Below are positions 36,102-44,705 of a stretch of 64,000 nucleotides of DNA, piece by piece (position 1 is the stretch's first letter; each line of letters begins with the position of its first letter). The notes beneath the pieces were generated by a model. It made no database searches. It had not been told where the DNA came from and was given only the letters and a program-made list of their open reading frames with translations. The position numbers and the translations under genes were made by a program. Origin of the DNA: Leisingera thetidis (GTDB lineage Bacteria; Pseudomonadota; Alphaproteobacteria; Rhodobacterales; Rhodobacteraceae); the NCBI RefSeq assembly GCF_025857195.1, contig NZ_CP109787.1, positions 2,917,501 through 2,981,500 of the forward strand, given 5' to 3'.

Positions 36102-36488
36102 ATGAACGCTTCCAAGTGGCTTACACCTGGCATCTGCGGCGCCGTTGCCGGTGCGGCATTGTTAGGCATCGGTGGATTTACCTGGGGCGGCTGGGTGACC
36201 GGGGCAACGGCGCACGGCAGGGCTATGGCCATGTCCCGCGACGACGTTGTTACGGCTTTGGTGCCTGTTTGCCTGAACATGGCCCGAACCGATCCGGAAC
36301 AGGCAGCTAAGCTGAAAGCAATCGAGAATGCTCCTACCTATCTCCAGAGCGATGCCCTTGTTTTGGTTGGCTGGGCAACCGTACCGGGAACAATGACGCC
36401 CGACCTGGACGTCGCGCAGGCTTGCCTTGCCTCCCTTGACATCGGCAAGGCGTCTGAGGGCCCGGAAAACAAAAGCGGCGAAGGATGA
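36102..36488 (+). CDS. Small one-helix membrane protein, module copy A
   Basis: 128 residues. An N-terminal hydrophobic helix (GICGAVAGAALLGIGGFTWG) and the GGWVTG motif are followed by a short extracytoplasmic domain (VTALVPVCLNMARTDPEQAA, then LVLVGWATVPGTMTPDLDVA). A strong Shine-Dalgarno (GGAGGAG) precedes it. The paralogue is at 39115-39468. The function is unknown. Confidence 0.75.
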   Translation: MNASKWLTPGICGAVAGAALLGIGGFTWGGWVTGATAHGRAMAMSRDDVVTALVPVCLNMARTDPEQAAKLKAIENAPTYLQSDALVLVGWATVPGTMTPDLDVAQACLASLDIGKASEGPENKSGEG

Positions 36489-36675
36489 ATTTTGTTTTGA
36501 CACCCTCTTTACCCGGGATGACAGATCTAGAACGACGCGTTCTAGTTCATGAACGGGTTGGGCTATCTGCTGCCCAAAGCGTCTGCGGCGTTTCCCCCAA
36601 AAAAAGCAACCTGACAAAGACCATTCAAACCACCAGTAAGCTGAGGTGTGAGTGCGGTGCTGATGTCTGGGTTTG

Positions 36676-36840
36676 GCGGGAGGATTCGCTGCGCCGGACC
36701 AACGTAGCGGAGAAATACCGGAAAACCGGAAATCTCAGGGCGGTTCAACTGCTGCTGGGGCATACAAAGGTTGACAGCACTGTGCGATACCTCGGTGTCG
36801 AACTTGAAGATGTTTTGAGCATCGCCGAGCAAATCGACAT
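36676..36840 (+). pseudogene. Tyrosine recombinase, C-terminal fragment
   Basis: The translation includes SLRRTNVAEKYRKTGNLRAV, then QLLLGHTKVDSTVRYLGVEL, with the conserved R, H and catalytic Y of phage-type integrases. Upstream sequence does not match, so only the last 55 or so codons survive. It lies exactly between the two module copies. Confidence 0.7.
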
Positions 36841-37003
36841 TAGAACCACGTTGGCGGGCGGCACGTGCCGTTCGCCAACCCGGACCGGACCTGCATTCGC
36901 ACCGCAGCAGTGGGTCGGATAGAGCCCAAAGTTCCGGATGCTGCGCCTGGTCTTAGCGGGAGCAATGGGCAGGAGGCGGGCTTCCGTTTTGGGGCGTTAG
37001 CTG

Positions 37004-37144
37004 TCAAGCACCTTGCCCCATGGTGGAATGACCTCCTACGGCGATTTCATGCTCCGGCATCATTTGGAGGTCATTCATGGCAAGCAGCAGAGCCTCGCAA
37101 ATTGATAGGGCGGCCATTCCAGCATTGCCGGAATGCTCAGGCAT
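37004..37144 (-). CDS. Small conserved protein, module copy B (shortened)
   Basis: 46 residues: MPEHSGNAGMAALSICEALL, then LAMNDLQMMPEHEIAVG. It matches the first half of the 80-residue copy A protein and then ends early in unrelated residues, so it may be a truncated pseudogene. It has the same divergent position relative to the Crp/Fnr gene (149-base gap). Confidence 0.45.
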   Translation of the reverse strand: MPEHSGNAGMAALSICEALLLAMNDLQMMPEHEIAVGGHSTMGQGA

Positions 37145-37211
37145 CCTGCATTTTCCTTTCTTGCATTGCAAATCAAGCCAATGTGGCAGACTGGTGATCA
37201 AGGGCATCTTT

Positions 37212-37249
37212 GCAGAAAACGGAGTATGCTGGACTGATCGAGAGCAGTC
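37212..37249. promoter_or_regulatory. Conserved promoter block, module copy B
   Basis: Counterpart of the block at 33298-33335 (32 of 38 bases identical), containing GTATGCTGGACTGATCGAGA, upstream of the second Crp/Fnr gene. Confidence 0.5.
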
Positions 37250-37293
37250 CCTGTCCTGGGGACGTTCTGAATTGCCGCGTCTGTCGGGGGGCC

Positions 37294-38028
37294 ATGAACG
37301 CCATCAAAAACAGCCCGTTTACAAGAAAGCTATCAGCTTTTGCCGTATTGTCAGAAGATGAGCTTGCCGTGCTGGAGCGTTTGCACCAGCGCCGCAGAAT
37401 TTTTGCTGCCGGGAGCGACCTTGTGCATCAGGGTCAGCCGGGACAAGCTGCCTACATTCTGTCCTCCGGCTGGGCCTGCTCCTATAAGATCCAGCAGGAG
37501 GGATCGCGCCAGATCGTTGACTTCCAGATACCGGGAGATTTCCTGGGATTGCGCAGCGTTCTGCTGCGCACCTCTGACCATAGCATTGAACCTATCGTGG
37601 AGATCGAAGCCGCCGAAGTTTTGGCGGAAGACCTTCTAGGGGCATTTGCCGATACGCCAAGGCTGGCGGCAGCCATACTTTGGGCCGCGTCCCGGGACGA
37701 AGCAATGGTGGTTGAGCATCTTGTGGGACTTGGGCGCCGTGATGCGGATGCCCGAATGGCACATTTCCTGCTGGAACTTGGTGCGAGGCTGGCTCTCGTC
37801 GGGATGGGAAGCAAAGCGGGCTACGCCTGCCCGTTAACGCAATACCACCTGGCCGACGCGCTGGGATTGACCGCAGTCCATGTGAATCGTGTCCTGCGCC
37901 AACTGCGGGAACGAGATCTGGTCACCTTCCGCGACGGTTATGTGAAGTTCGGCAGTTTCGACCGCCTGGTGGCGCTGGCGGATTTCGACCCGGCATATCT
38001 GGATCAGACTGGACCGCTTCTTACATGA
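37294..38028 (+). CDS. Crp/Fnr-family regulator, module copy B
   Basis: 244 residues, the same length as copy A and alignable throughout without gaps: RRRIFAAGSDLVHQGQPGQA, then RQIVDFQIPGDFLGLRSVLL and YHLADALGLTAVHVNRVLRQ. It has no Fe-S cysteines. The recognition helix is almost identical to that of copy A, so the two may share targets. Differences cluster in the sensor domain and C-terminal tail. Confidence 0.85.
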   Translation: MNAIKNSPFTRKLSAFAVLSEDELAVLERLHQRRRIFAAGSDLVHQGQPGQAAYILSSGWACSYKIQQEGSRQIVDFQIPGDFLGLRSVLLRTSDHSIEPIVEIEAAEVLAEDLLGAFADTPRLAAAILWAASRDEAMVVEHLVGLGRRDADARMAHFLLELGARLALVGMGSKAGYACPLTQYHLADALGLTAVHVNRVLRQLRERDLVTFRDGYVKFGSFDRLVALADFDPAYLDQTGPLLT

Positions 38029-38085
38029 AGCGGCGGCCTTCGGGCAATACTTGGGCGGCCGGGTGATCGGTTCAGGAGGGTGAAG

Positions 38086-38274
38086 TTACGCGAGCGCTTG
38101 TATTGCCGCGTCGAGTTCCCTGTACATTTCGGTGTCGTTCTCCTCACTCTGCGCCAGCTCTGCCAGCCGGTAATGCTTCCAGGCTGCAGCCTTTCGCGGC
38201 CCGGCGGGGGCTCTTTCGCAGGCAGCCCTGACCGAGGCCAGCCTCACGGATAACTCTCTTGTTTCGGGTGTCAT
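38086..38274 (-). CDS. 62-residue charged helical protein, module copy B
   Basis: MTPETRELSVRLASVRAACE, then KHYRLAELAQSEENDTEMYR, ending ELDAAIQALA. It has the same length, orientation and Shine-Dalgarno (AAAGGACA) as the copy at 34180-34368. The function is unknown. Confidence 0.65.
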   Translation of the reverse strand: MTPETRELSVRLASVRAACERAPAGPRKAAAWKHYRLAELAQSEENDTEMYRELDAAIQALA

Positions 38275-38790
38275 TCGGTTGTCCTTTCTTCGGCGGCCGA
38301 GGAGAAAAGAAGCGTAAATCACATGCAGAGCCAACTGGGGCCGGCACATCCTCTGCGCTTCTTGGCACTCGTAACACTCACGCTCGCAAATGCGCGGCCC
38401 GTCTGAAATGATTAGATGGGTCCTGATCAGTGCGCACTGACCTAGGTTAGCTAGCGGCGCCGTGTTGCGGACGCCTGTCAAAGATCAGTTTCATCCGCCA
38501 GCGAAAGGCGTGGCCAATTGGGGGCGGGCACTGCATCAACTTATGGCGTCAGAGAGCATGGTATTCTGGCACAGAATAGCGGCAGGGCAGCACCAGCCTC
38601 CTCGGTTGATCAAAACCACACATAGAACCAGCTATACTAGAAAAACCGTTAGGCGCTAACATCGATCAGCACGTGACCATCCCTTTCGCCTTAAAGTCTT
38701 TGATGAAGCTCAGCGTCGCCGTGATCTCGCCCTAATGGTCACCAGACGTCCCGTGGCAGCCGCTGCGAGCAATCGCCATACAGGAAATCA
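38275..38790. other. Non-coding stretch of module copy B
   Basis: About 515 bases without a supported gene. GCACTGACCTAGGTTAGCT near 38430-38450 resembles GCACTGACGCAGGTTAGCT upstream of the matching gene in copy A (near 34530-34550) and may be a conserved promoter part of the 62-residue protein genes. Confidence 0.4.
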
Positions 38791-39081
38791 ATGAGAATCA
38801 GGATGAACACACGGTCGTCCAGACTGATGGTGACGTTTTCCCATCCGTTTTCTTTGGCGGGTTACGCAGACGAACTTCCTGCCGGAGAGTACGAAGTGAT
38901 CGTGGAAGAGGAGCTTATTCAGGGGCTCAGCTTCGAAGCATACCGAACAACAGCAACTTACCTGATGGTCCACGGCAGGGGCGGCCGCGCGGGCCGGACC
39001 GAACTGCGCCTGATCACTCAGAAGGACTTGGAAATGGCGCTGAACCGCGACAGCGGATTTGACACCAAACAGCAATCATAG
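38791..39081 (+). CDS. Small ELPAGE-motif protein, module copy B
   Basis: 96 residues: MVTFSHPFSLAGYADELPAG, then EYEVIVEEELIQGLSFEAYR and RTELRLITQKDLEMALNRD. The family is common in alphaproteobacteria, without a known function to my knowledge. AGGAAA precedes the ATG at 38791. The gene for the one-helix membrane protein follows after 33 bases. Related proteins are at 35795-36062 (dead) and 42947-43357. Confidence 0.7.
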   Translation: MRIRMNTRSSRLMVTFSHPFSLAGYADELPAGEYEVIVEEELIQGLSFEAYRTTATYLMVHGRGGRAGRTELRLITQKDLEMALNRDSGFDTKQQS

Positions 39082-39114
39082 CGAGGCGGCGCTTTCTCCG
39101 CAGGAGGACCAGAA

Positions 39115-39468
39115 ATGACCTATCCCGAATGGCTGAGACCCGGCGTTTATGGTGCCTTGATCGGTGCAGTCTCTATTACAATCGTCGGTTTTTCCTGGGG
39201 CGGCTGGGTGACTGGAGGTCAAGCGGAATCAATGGCTAGCTCCAGGTCCCATGACGAACTGATTGCTGCGTTGGTACCGGTTTGCGTCAACATGGCTGAA
39301 ACAGATTCCGAACGGACCGCCAAGCTGGCGTCAATCCAGGAGGCGATGTCGTTCAAGCGACGGGATGCCGTTATCGCAACTGGCTGGGCAACGGTCCCAG
39401 GCTCAGAGAGCCCGAACCGTGATCTTGCACAGGCTTGTCTTGCCGGGCTGGATTTGGATGCATCGTAG
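39115..39468 (+). CDS. Small one-helix membrane protein, module copy B
   Basis: 117 residues: GVYGALIGAVSITIVGFSWG as the membrane helix, GGWVTGG, then LIAALVPVCVNMAETDSERT and VIATGWATVPGSESPNRDLA. A strong AGGAGG precedes the ATG. It is the paralogue of 36102-36488; the duplicated module ends here. Confidence 0.75.
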   Translation: MTYPEWLRPGVYGALIGAVSITIVGFSWGGWVTGGQAESMASSRSHDELIAALVPVCVNMAETDSERTAKLASIQEAMSFKRRDAVIATGWATVPGSESPNRDLAQACLAGLDLDAS

Positions 39469-39508
39469 TTTCTTTTTGCCAATGCCGCTTCTCCACGCCG
39501 GTACAGAG

Positions 39509-40213
39509 ATGTTCGACCGGCTGATCAGAATATTGAGCTTTCCCCAAGTCCTGATGACGCGGCTCGTTGTGGTGTTCAGCCTGTTGGCAGTCTTCACAGT
39601 GCCTGCATATTCGCAAGCGGCCGATTCTTCAGTGCCTGAGAACGCACACAAGAGCAGTTACGGCGATGGCTGGGAATGCGACCGGTCTTACCGGGCCGCG
39701 GACGACACCTGCATTGCTGTAGTTGTCCCGCAAAATGCGTACCCTACGCATAGAAACTACGGTTCAGGGTGGGAGTGTTTGCACGGTTTCATTGAGGTTG
39801 AGGGGTCGTCCTGTGCAAAAGTCTTTGTGCCCGAAGGCGGGTATCTCGCGCCCTCAGGAACACGGTGGAACTGTCTGCGCGGTTTTAGAAAGATTGACGA
39901 TATCTGCCAGAAAATAATTCTGCCGCCAAACGCCTATTTGACCAACAGCACACACGGGCCAAGCTGGCTTTGCGACCGCGGTTTCGAAGCTCGAGGCGAC
40001 GTCTGCGCAGCTATTGAAGTTCCTGAACACGCCTTCCTGGATGCGGCAGCTTATGGTCGTCAGTGGAAATGCGAGCGCGGCTACGCAGTGTCTGGTGACC
40101 TCTGTATCCTGATTGAGCTGCCGGAAAATGCACATCTTGCCAGGACGGGTAACCGTTGGGAGTGCAACAAGAATTTCCAGCAGAAGAAAGGCCGCTGTGT
40201 TCTGAACAACTAG
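39509..40213 (+). CDS. Secreted protein of six cysteine-containing repeats
   Basis: About 234 residues. After a signal peptide (MTRLVVVFSLLAVFTVPAYS) there are six repeats of about 31-36 residues with the pattern P-x-NA-x5-10-G-x-x-W-x-C-x-R-G-x8-C-x5-P. Each has two cysteines (12 in all), probably forming one disulphide per repeat. The last repeat ends WECNKNFQQKKGRCVLNN. The start could also be the ATG at 39554; neither has a clear Shine-Dalgarno. It follows module copy B and is probably periplasmic or surface-located. The function is unknown. Confidence 0.7.
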   Translation: MFDRLIRILSFPQVLMTRLVVVFSLLAVFTVPAYSQAADSSVPENAHKSSYGDGWECDRSYRAADDTCIAVVVPQNAYPTHRNYGSGWECLHGFIEVEGSSCAKVFVPEGGYLAPSGTRWNCLRGFRKIDDICQKIILPPNAYLTNSTHGPSWLCDRGFEARGDVCAAIEVPEHAFLDAAAYGRQWKCERGYAVSGDLCILIELPENAHLARTGNRWECNKNFQQKKGRCVLNN

Positions 40214-40226
40214 GCGTCACACCTCC

Positions 40227-40245
40227 GGCTGCCGGCTTGGCAGCC
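40227..40245 (+). terminator. Hairpin after the cysteine-repeat gene
   Basis: GGCTGCC and GGCAGCC form a 7-bp stem with a 5-base loop, 14 bases after the stop. There is no U-tract. Confidence 0.45.
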
Positions 40246-40304
40246 TCAACACCTGCATCAAGAGCACCAAAGCCCTGAGCGCGGGCCTCTCAGAAGGAAA
40301 TCCC

Positions 40305-41495
40305 ATGGAAACCGCAGTCAAAGCGGGAAGGCCGGTATGGCAAAATGCCAGCGGTCCGCAACTACGATCATCTGAACGCTCTCAGAAACCGGGCGATCCC
40401 CCTGCCGCTCGCATCCCTACCGCAATCGTGTACTGCGAAGGGAATTTCGCACGTGTCGACGGCAAGACAGCAAACGGGCTTGTCCGGCACTCACACGCCT
40501 ATCGCATACTCTCGGTGATCGACAGCCATCACGCAGGGGGCGACAGCGGGCAGATCCTTGACGGCGCCCTGAACCACATTCCAGTCTTTGGCGATCTTGA
40601 AGCGGCAGTTACTCACGAGGCAGCCATTCCTGACACGCTGATCTATGGGATGGCTCCGTCAGACGGAAAATTGTCGGCGGATGACCGCCGTGTTGTGCTG
40701 GTTGCAGTATCTTTAGGGATGAACATCGTCAGCGGGCTGCATGAATACCTTGGCGACGACCCGGAAATCGCCTCGGCTGCCAAATCGCGCAACGTCTCTC
40801 TTCGCGATATCCGCAAACCCCGGAACAGCAAGGACATGCGCCTGTTTGACGGCAGTGTAGCGAATGTGAAGGCAATCCGTATTGCTGTACTAGGGACCGA
40901 TTGTGCTATTGGAAAGCGGACGACGGCAACGCTTCTTGCCCGCGAACTGAATGCGCAAGGGATCAAGACTGTCCTGGTTGGCACCGGCCAGACCGGCCTA
41001 ATGCAGGGTGCCAAATACGGCGTAGCAATGGACGCTGTGCCGCCGCAATTCTGCTGCGGGGAACTTGAAGGGGCCATTGTTGCGGCATCCGAAGGTGAAC
41101 AGCCAGACGTCATTCTGATCGAAGGCCAGGGCGCACTCAGCCATCCGGCATTCTGCACCTCTGCATTCATTCTGCGCGGCAGCCAGCCGGACGCAGTGAT
41201 CCTTCAGCACGCACCCAAACGGGCGCACCGTTGCGACTTTCCGAACATGGCAATGCCTGATCCCGGTGACGAGATCGCTTTGATCGAGGCCTTTGCGGAC
41301 ACCAAGGTGATCGGCGTGACGCTCAATCACGAGGGGATGACCGAAGAGGAAATCACCGCCGCCATCAAGGACCATGCCGGCACTCTGGACCTTCCTGTCA
41401 GCGATGCCCTCAGCCGTCCCGCGGCGCATCTGGCTGAACTTGTACTGTCCGCATATCCCCAGTTGCGGCCGGTGAATATTGCGGCAGCGCTATGA
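40305..41495 (+). CDS. DUF1611-family P-loop protein (DgcN-like)
   Basis: 396 residues. An N-terminal Rossmann-like domain (SVIDSHHAGGDSGQILDGAL) precedes a P-loop-type C-terminal domain (IRIAVLGTDCAIGKRTTATL, then VLVGTGQTGLMQGAKYGVAM and VILIEGQGALSHPAF). DUF1611 members include DgcN, a D-glutamate N-acetyltransferase, and the family is often found next to amino-acid racemases or epimerases, as here. AAGGAAA precedes the ATG. Its stop overlaps the next start (ATGA). A role in D-amino-acid metabolism is inferred. Confidence 0.75.
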   Translation: METAVKAGRPVWQNASGPQLRSSERSQKPGDPPAARIPTAIVYCEGNFARVDGKTANGLVRHSHAYRILSVIDSHHAGGDSGQILDGALNHIPVFGDLEAAVTHEAAIPDTLIYGMAPSDGKLSADDRRVVLVAVSLGMNIVSGLHEYLGDDPEIASAAKSRNVSLRDIRKPRNSKDMRLFDGSVANVKAIRIAVLGTDCAIGKRTTATLLARELNAQGIKTVLVGTGQTGLMQGAKYGVAMDAVPPQFCCGELEGAIVAASEGEQPDVILIEGQGALSHPAFCTSAFILRGSQPDAVILQHAPKRAHRCDFPNMAMPDPGDEIALIEAFADTKVIGVTLNHEGMTEEEITAAIKDHAGTLDLPVSDALSRPAAHLAELVLSAYPQLRPVNIAAAL

Positions 41496-42613
41496 CCGCG
41501 CCGCGTATCGAAATTGACCTGGGTAAAATCCGCGACAACACACGATGGCTCGTGGAGCGCCTGAAGCCCTGCGGAATTACCGTGACCGGTGTGACAAAAG
41601 CCGTGTGCGGCCATCCTGGTGTTGCAAGGGCGATGCTTGAAGGCGGCGCGATCGGATTGGCAGATGCGCGGCTTGCAAGTGTAAGACGCATGCGCAAAGC
41701 AGGGCTGACCTGTCCGATCCTGATGATCCGGACCCCGATGCTGAGCCAGGTCGGGCATATCGTCGAAACTTGTGAAGCAAGCTTCAATACAGAGACCAGC
41801 ATTATAGCGAAGCTTGCCGCTGCGGCCCTGCGCAGAGGCACCAGCCACGAGATAATTCTGATGGTGGAAATGGGCGATCAGCGGGAGGGCATCATGCCCG
41901 AGGATCTGACTGACGCTGCCCTTCACGTCACCAGGACGCCGGGTGTGCTTCTCAAAGGTATTGGTGCAAATTTCGCCTGTCTGGCTGATGCAGCCCCCAA
42001 CTCCGCGATGATGGCGGCACTCTCATCCCTTGCTGATGACATTGAGCAGGTGTGCGGCCCCTTCGCCGAAGTGGTTTCCGGGGGCAGTTCCGCAAACCTG
42101 CCATGGGCATTCGGTGGCGCGCCCGCAGGCCGGATCAACAATTTGCGCATAGGCGAGGCTATCCTGCTGGGAACTGACCCTGTTTCGGGACACCCGATCA
42201 GCGGGCTTCATACAGATGCTTTCACACTGCTGGCTGAGGTGATCGAGACGAAAATCAAATCAAAGCCGGTACCGCTGAAATTATCCGACCCGGCCCTCTC
42301 GGCGCTGAGCCTGGTGCCAGGCAATCATTGGACAACCCGCTCGATCCTGGCCCTCGGGCTGCAAGACACCGACGCTGCAGGGCTGACCTTTCCACCGGCT
42401 GTTACCTTTGCCGGTGCAACCAGCGATCACATTGTGGTTGAGACGACCAATTGCCCCCTTCGCATCGGCAGCGAGATGCCGTTGCAAATGAGCTACAGCG
42501 CCCTTGTGCGCGCCATGGCAGCCCCTGATGTTTCGAAAGTTTTGCACAGAAATACACCATTGACAGAAGGTGCGGCCGGCAGCCGCAATTGCCGGCTTCC
42601 GGAGTTTTTTTGA
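41492..42613 (+). CDS. Alanine racemase-fold PLP enzyme
   Basis: 373 residues with the N-terminal PLP barrel: RIEIDLGKIRDNTRWLVERL, then the PLP lysine in GVTKAVCGHPGVARAM, and the phosphate-binding SGGSSANL. It resembles the ornithine-racemase/YhfX-type branch rather than housekeeping Alr. It is coupled to the DUF1611 gene by a 4-base overlap, so they form one two-gene operon, perhaps racemising and modifying one amino acid. Confidence 0.78.
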   Translation: MTAPRIEIDLGKIRDNTRWLVERLKPCGITVTGVTKAVCGHPGVARAMLEGGAIGLADARLASVRRMRKAGLTCPILMIRTPMLSQVGHIVETCEASFNTETSIIAKLAAAALRRGTSHEIILMVEMGDQREGIMPEDLTDAALHVTRTPGVLLKGIGANFACLADAAPNSAMMAALSSLADDIEQVCGPFAEVVSGGSSANLPWAFGGAPAGRINNLRIGEAILLGTDPVSGHPISGLHTDAFTLLAEVIETKIKSKPVPLKLSDPALSALSLVPGNHWTTRSILALGLQDTDAAGLTFPPAVTFAGATSDHIVVETTNCPLRIGSEMPLQMSYSALVRAMAAPDVSKVLHRNTPLTEGAAGSRNCRLPEFF

Positions 42614-42946
42614 TGCAGGCGTTTCTTTTGCAGCACGGGTCCAAACCGCGGCCAGAGACCTCCTTGTGCGGCGTTCCGTAGTAAATGGTGCTGCGAATAT
42701 CTATATTGGTGTCAGTCGCGCATCTTTCCGTGCCTCGCCTCCGGCCTGAAAATAGCTCCGGAAATCAGACGATCGGAACATCTCTCTCAAAGACCGGATG
42801 GCTCATGTGGCAGCCTTCGGGCGTCTTTCATAACCCCGGAAATGCCCAATCCTGCCGCTTGGAGGTCAAGGAAATCTTCAAGCGGCGGAGAAATTCACTC
42901 TATGGGCCGTGCAAATACAGCTCAGCAGCAGAGGAGAGATAGATCA
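42614..42946. other. No gene recognised
   Basis: A 333-base upstream region of the gene at 42947, without a supported site. Confidence 0.35.
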
Positions 42947-43357
42947 ATGGATCAGTTCAGCAGCAGGACCGTCGCAGTATTCTCCCGATCCTTCACCTTG
43001 CCGGGCTTTGATGAGGCGCTCCCTGCCGGAGAATATGATATTGAAACCGAATTATCCGCGCCTCCTGACCACCTGGATCCTCAAGCCTGGAAGGCTTCGG
43101 TTCTGGTGCATCTGCATCCCCGGAAATCACACCCTGGTCTGGTGAGGAGCCTGACCGTTTCTTTGGCGGATCTCGACAGTGCTCGGGCCAAAGACAAGCT
43201 TTCTGGAAAAGAGCTGTCGACGTTCCTTTTCGAGGAAATGCTTGCCGATCCGATGGTGCGCCTCGTTATGCAATCCGACGGTGTCTCCGAAGCTCAGATC
43301 CGGCACCTTTACTCTGGATTGGGAATATCAGAGGCGGATGGCGAACGGCATGACTAG
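42947..43357 (+). CDS. ELPAGE-motif-related small protein, longer form
   Basis: 136 residues. The N-terminal part FSRSFTLPGFDEALPAGEYD resembles the module proteins at 35795 and 38791, while the C-terminal half (LSTFLFEEMLADPMVRLVMQ, then AQIRHLYSGLGI) differs. It starts after GAGGAGAG and overlaps the zinc-ribbon gene at its end. It suggests that the small-protein family extends beyond the duplicated modules. Confidence 0.65.
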   Translation: MDQFSSRTVAVFSRSFTLPGFDEALPAGEYDIETELSAPPDHLDPQAWKASVLVHLHPRKSHPGLVRSLTVSLADLDSARAKDKLSGKELSTFLFEEMLADPMVRLVMQSDGVSEAQIRHLYSGLGISEADGERHD

Positions 43358-43589
43358 CAGTTTGTGCGCAGACCCAAAAAGAGCACCACTTAATGATGGA
43401 GGCAGGCCAATTTTGGCCAATACCGACCAAAATGAAGTATTCTTGTCTCCGGCCTGCGGAGACGTGCCGCGGGAGCGCCGATGCCTTCGCTGCAACACCG
43501 CGTTCTGGAGCGAAGGGTTCGGTGAGCGGATCTGCCGACACTGCAAAGCGTCTGACCTGCCCCCCGTGATATCCTTCACCATGTTGTAG
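43350..43589 (+). CDS. Small zinc-ribbon protein
   Basis: 79 residues with a C-terminal C-x2-C...C-x2-C ribbon (RRCLRCNTAFWSEGFGERIC, then RHCK), a small family frequent in alphaproteobacteria and often near stress or phage genes. It starts 8 bases before the stop of the previous gene, so the two are coupled. Confidence 0.65.
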   Translation: MTSSLCADPKRAPLNDGGRPILANTDQNEVFLSPACGDVPRERRCLRCNTAFWSEGFGERICRHCKASDLPPVISFTML

Positions 43590-43654
43590 TGTCTGCCCAC
43601 TCGTGCTCTGAGCCCCAACCTTGGACCGCCAGAAGCTGGATTTTTCCGGCTCGG

Positions 43655-44388
43655 TCACGATGACGGGCTGGTGACGCCATCGGGATAATGCATGGCAATC
43701 GGGACGTTGTATCCGATTGCGCTGTACGGCCTGTCCTCGTTGTAGTGCCGACGCCAATCCTCCAGCTTTTCGCGGGCCTCTGCAAGGCTCATGAACCAGT
43801 GTGCGTTCAAGCATTCCGCCCGGAGCTTGCTGTTAAACGCCTCAATGAAGCCATTGTCCGTGGGCTTTCCAGGCCGTGAGAAGTCGAGGGTAACGTCGTT
43901 GGCGTAGGCCCAGAGATCGAGGTCCCGCGAGATGAACTCGCTGCCGTTATCGACTCTGATCGTCTTGGGGTAGCCGATCTGCCCGCAGACCCGTTCGAGC
44001 GTCTGCACAACATCTTCGCCCCGATTGGTGAAGCGCGGATCGGCCGCTGGGCAGAGCCGGGAATGCGTGTCGACAACGGTCAGGATGCGCAACCTCCTAC
44101 CCAGGGCGAGCTGGTCGTGAACGAAGTCCCTTCCGGCAGATTGCGCTAGCGCAATCGCCTTTCGGGCAGTGCATCGCCCAGACACCGTTCGGCCCGACGG
44201 CTTCCTGACGGTCTTCTCTGAGCTATGCCTTCACCCGGCGCTTGGGGTGCTTATTCCTGAGCTTCAGGCCCAACCCGTTGTAAATCCTGCGTGTCTTCTT
44301 CATGTTGATCACCCAGCCCTCCCGTCTCAGAAGCACGTGGACGCGCCTGTAGCGGATATGCCGGCACGCAATCTCGGACCGGCGTCGC
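43655..44388 (-). pseudogene. IS3-family (IS407-like) OrfB, broken
   Basis: The last 165 or so codons keep the integrase core (RILTVVDTHSRLCPAADPRF, then IRVDNGSEFISRDLDLWAYA and KPTDNGFIEAFNSKLRAECL). The upstream part (HIRYRRVHVLLRREGWVINM, then LGLKLRNKHPKRRVKA) ends at an in-frame TAG. About 30-40 extra bases near 44110-44150 shift the frame. The N-terminus is missing. Confidence 0.75.
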
Positions 44389-44470
44389 AGACCAGCCACC
44401 TGCGGGCCTGCAAGCGGTTTGCCTCCTGGCTCGGGCGATCTCCGGAGACAGCCTCACCGGATGACGTGAA
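44389..44470 (+). pseudogene. Tyrosine recombinase N-terminal (SAM-like) fragment
   Basis: The translation TSHLRACKRFASWLGRSPET, then ASPDDV, matches the core-binding domain of integrases. It is joined directly to IS1182-type sequence at about 44471, and no catalytic part follows. Confidence 0.5.
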
Positions 44471-44690
44471 GCCAACCGCAAGAAGGGCATGTATGTGAAG
44501 GCCGACTTTGCCTATGACGCGGATGCGGATATCTACCGATGCCCGGCAGGTGAGACGCTGACATACCGCTACACGACCGAAGAAGGCGGCCTGGTGGTAC
44601 GGCGATACTGGACCAGCGTCTGTCAGGCCTGCCCTGTCAAGGCGCGCTGCACGACCGGCAGGGAACGTCGTATCACCCGATGGGAACACG
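44471..44690 (+). pseudogene. IS1182-type transposase, internal part (left of the IS66 insertion)
   Basis: It reads ANRKKGMYVKADFAYDADAD, then IYRCPAGETLTYRYTTEEGG and CPVKARCTTGRERRITRWEH, as in IS1182-family transposases. The frame continues without a break in 47520-47761 once the IS66 element and one copy of the 8-bp duplication are removed. The 5' half is absent. Confidence 0.78.
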
Positions 44691-44705
44691 GTAAGCGCCC
44701 GATTT

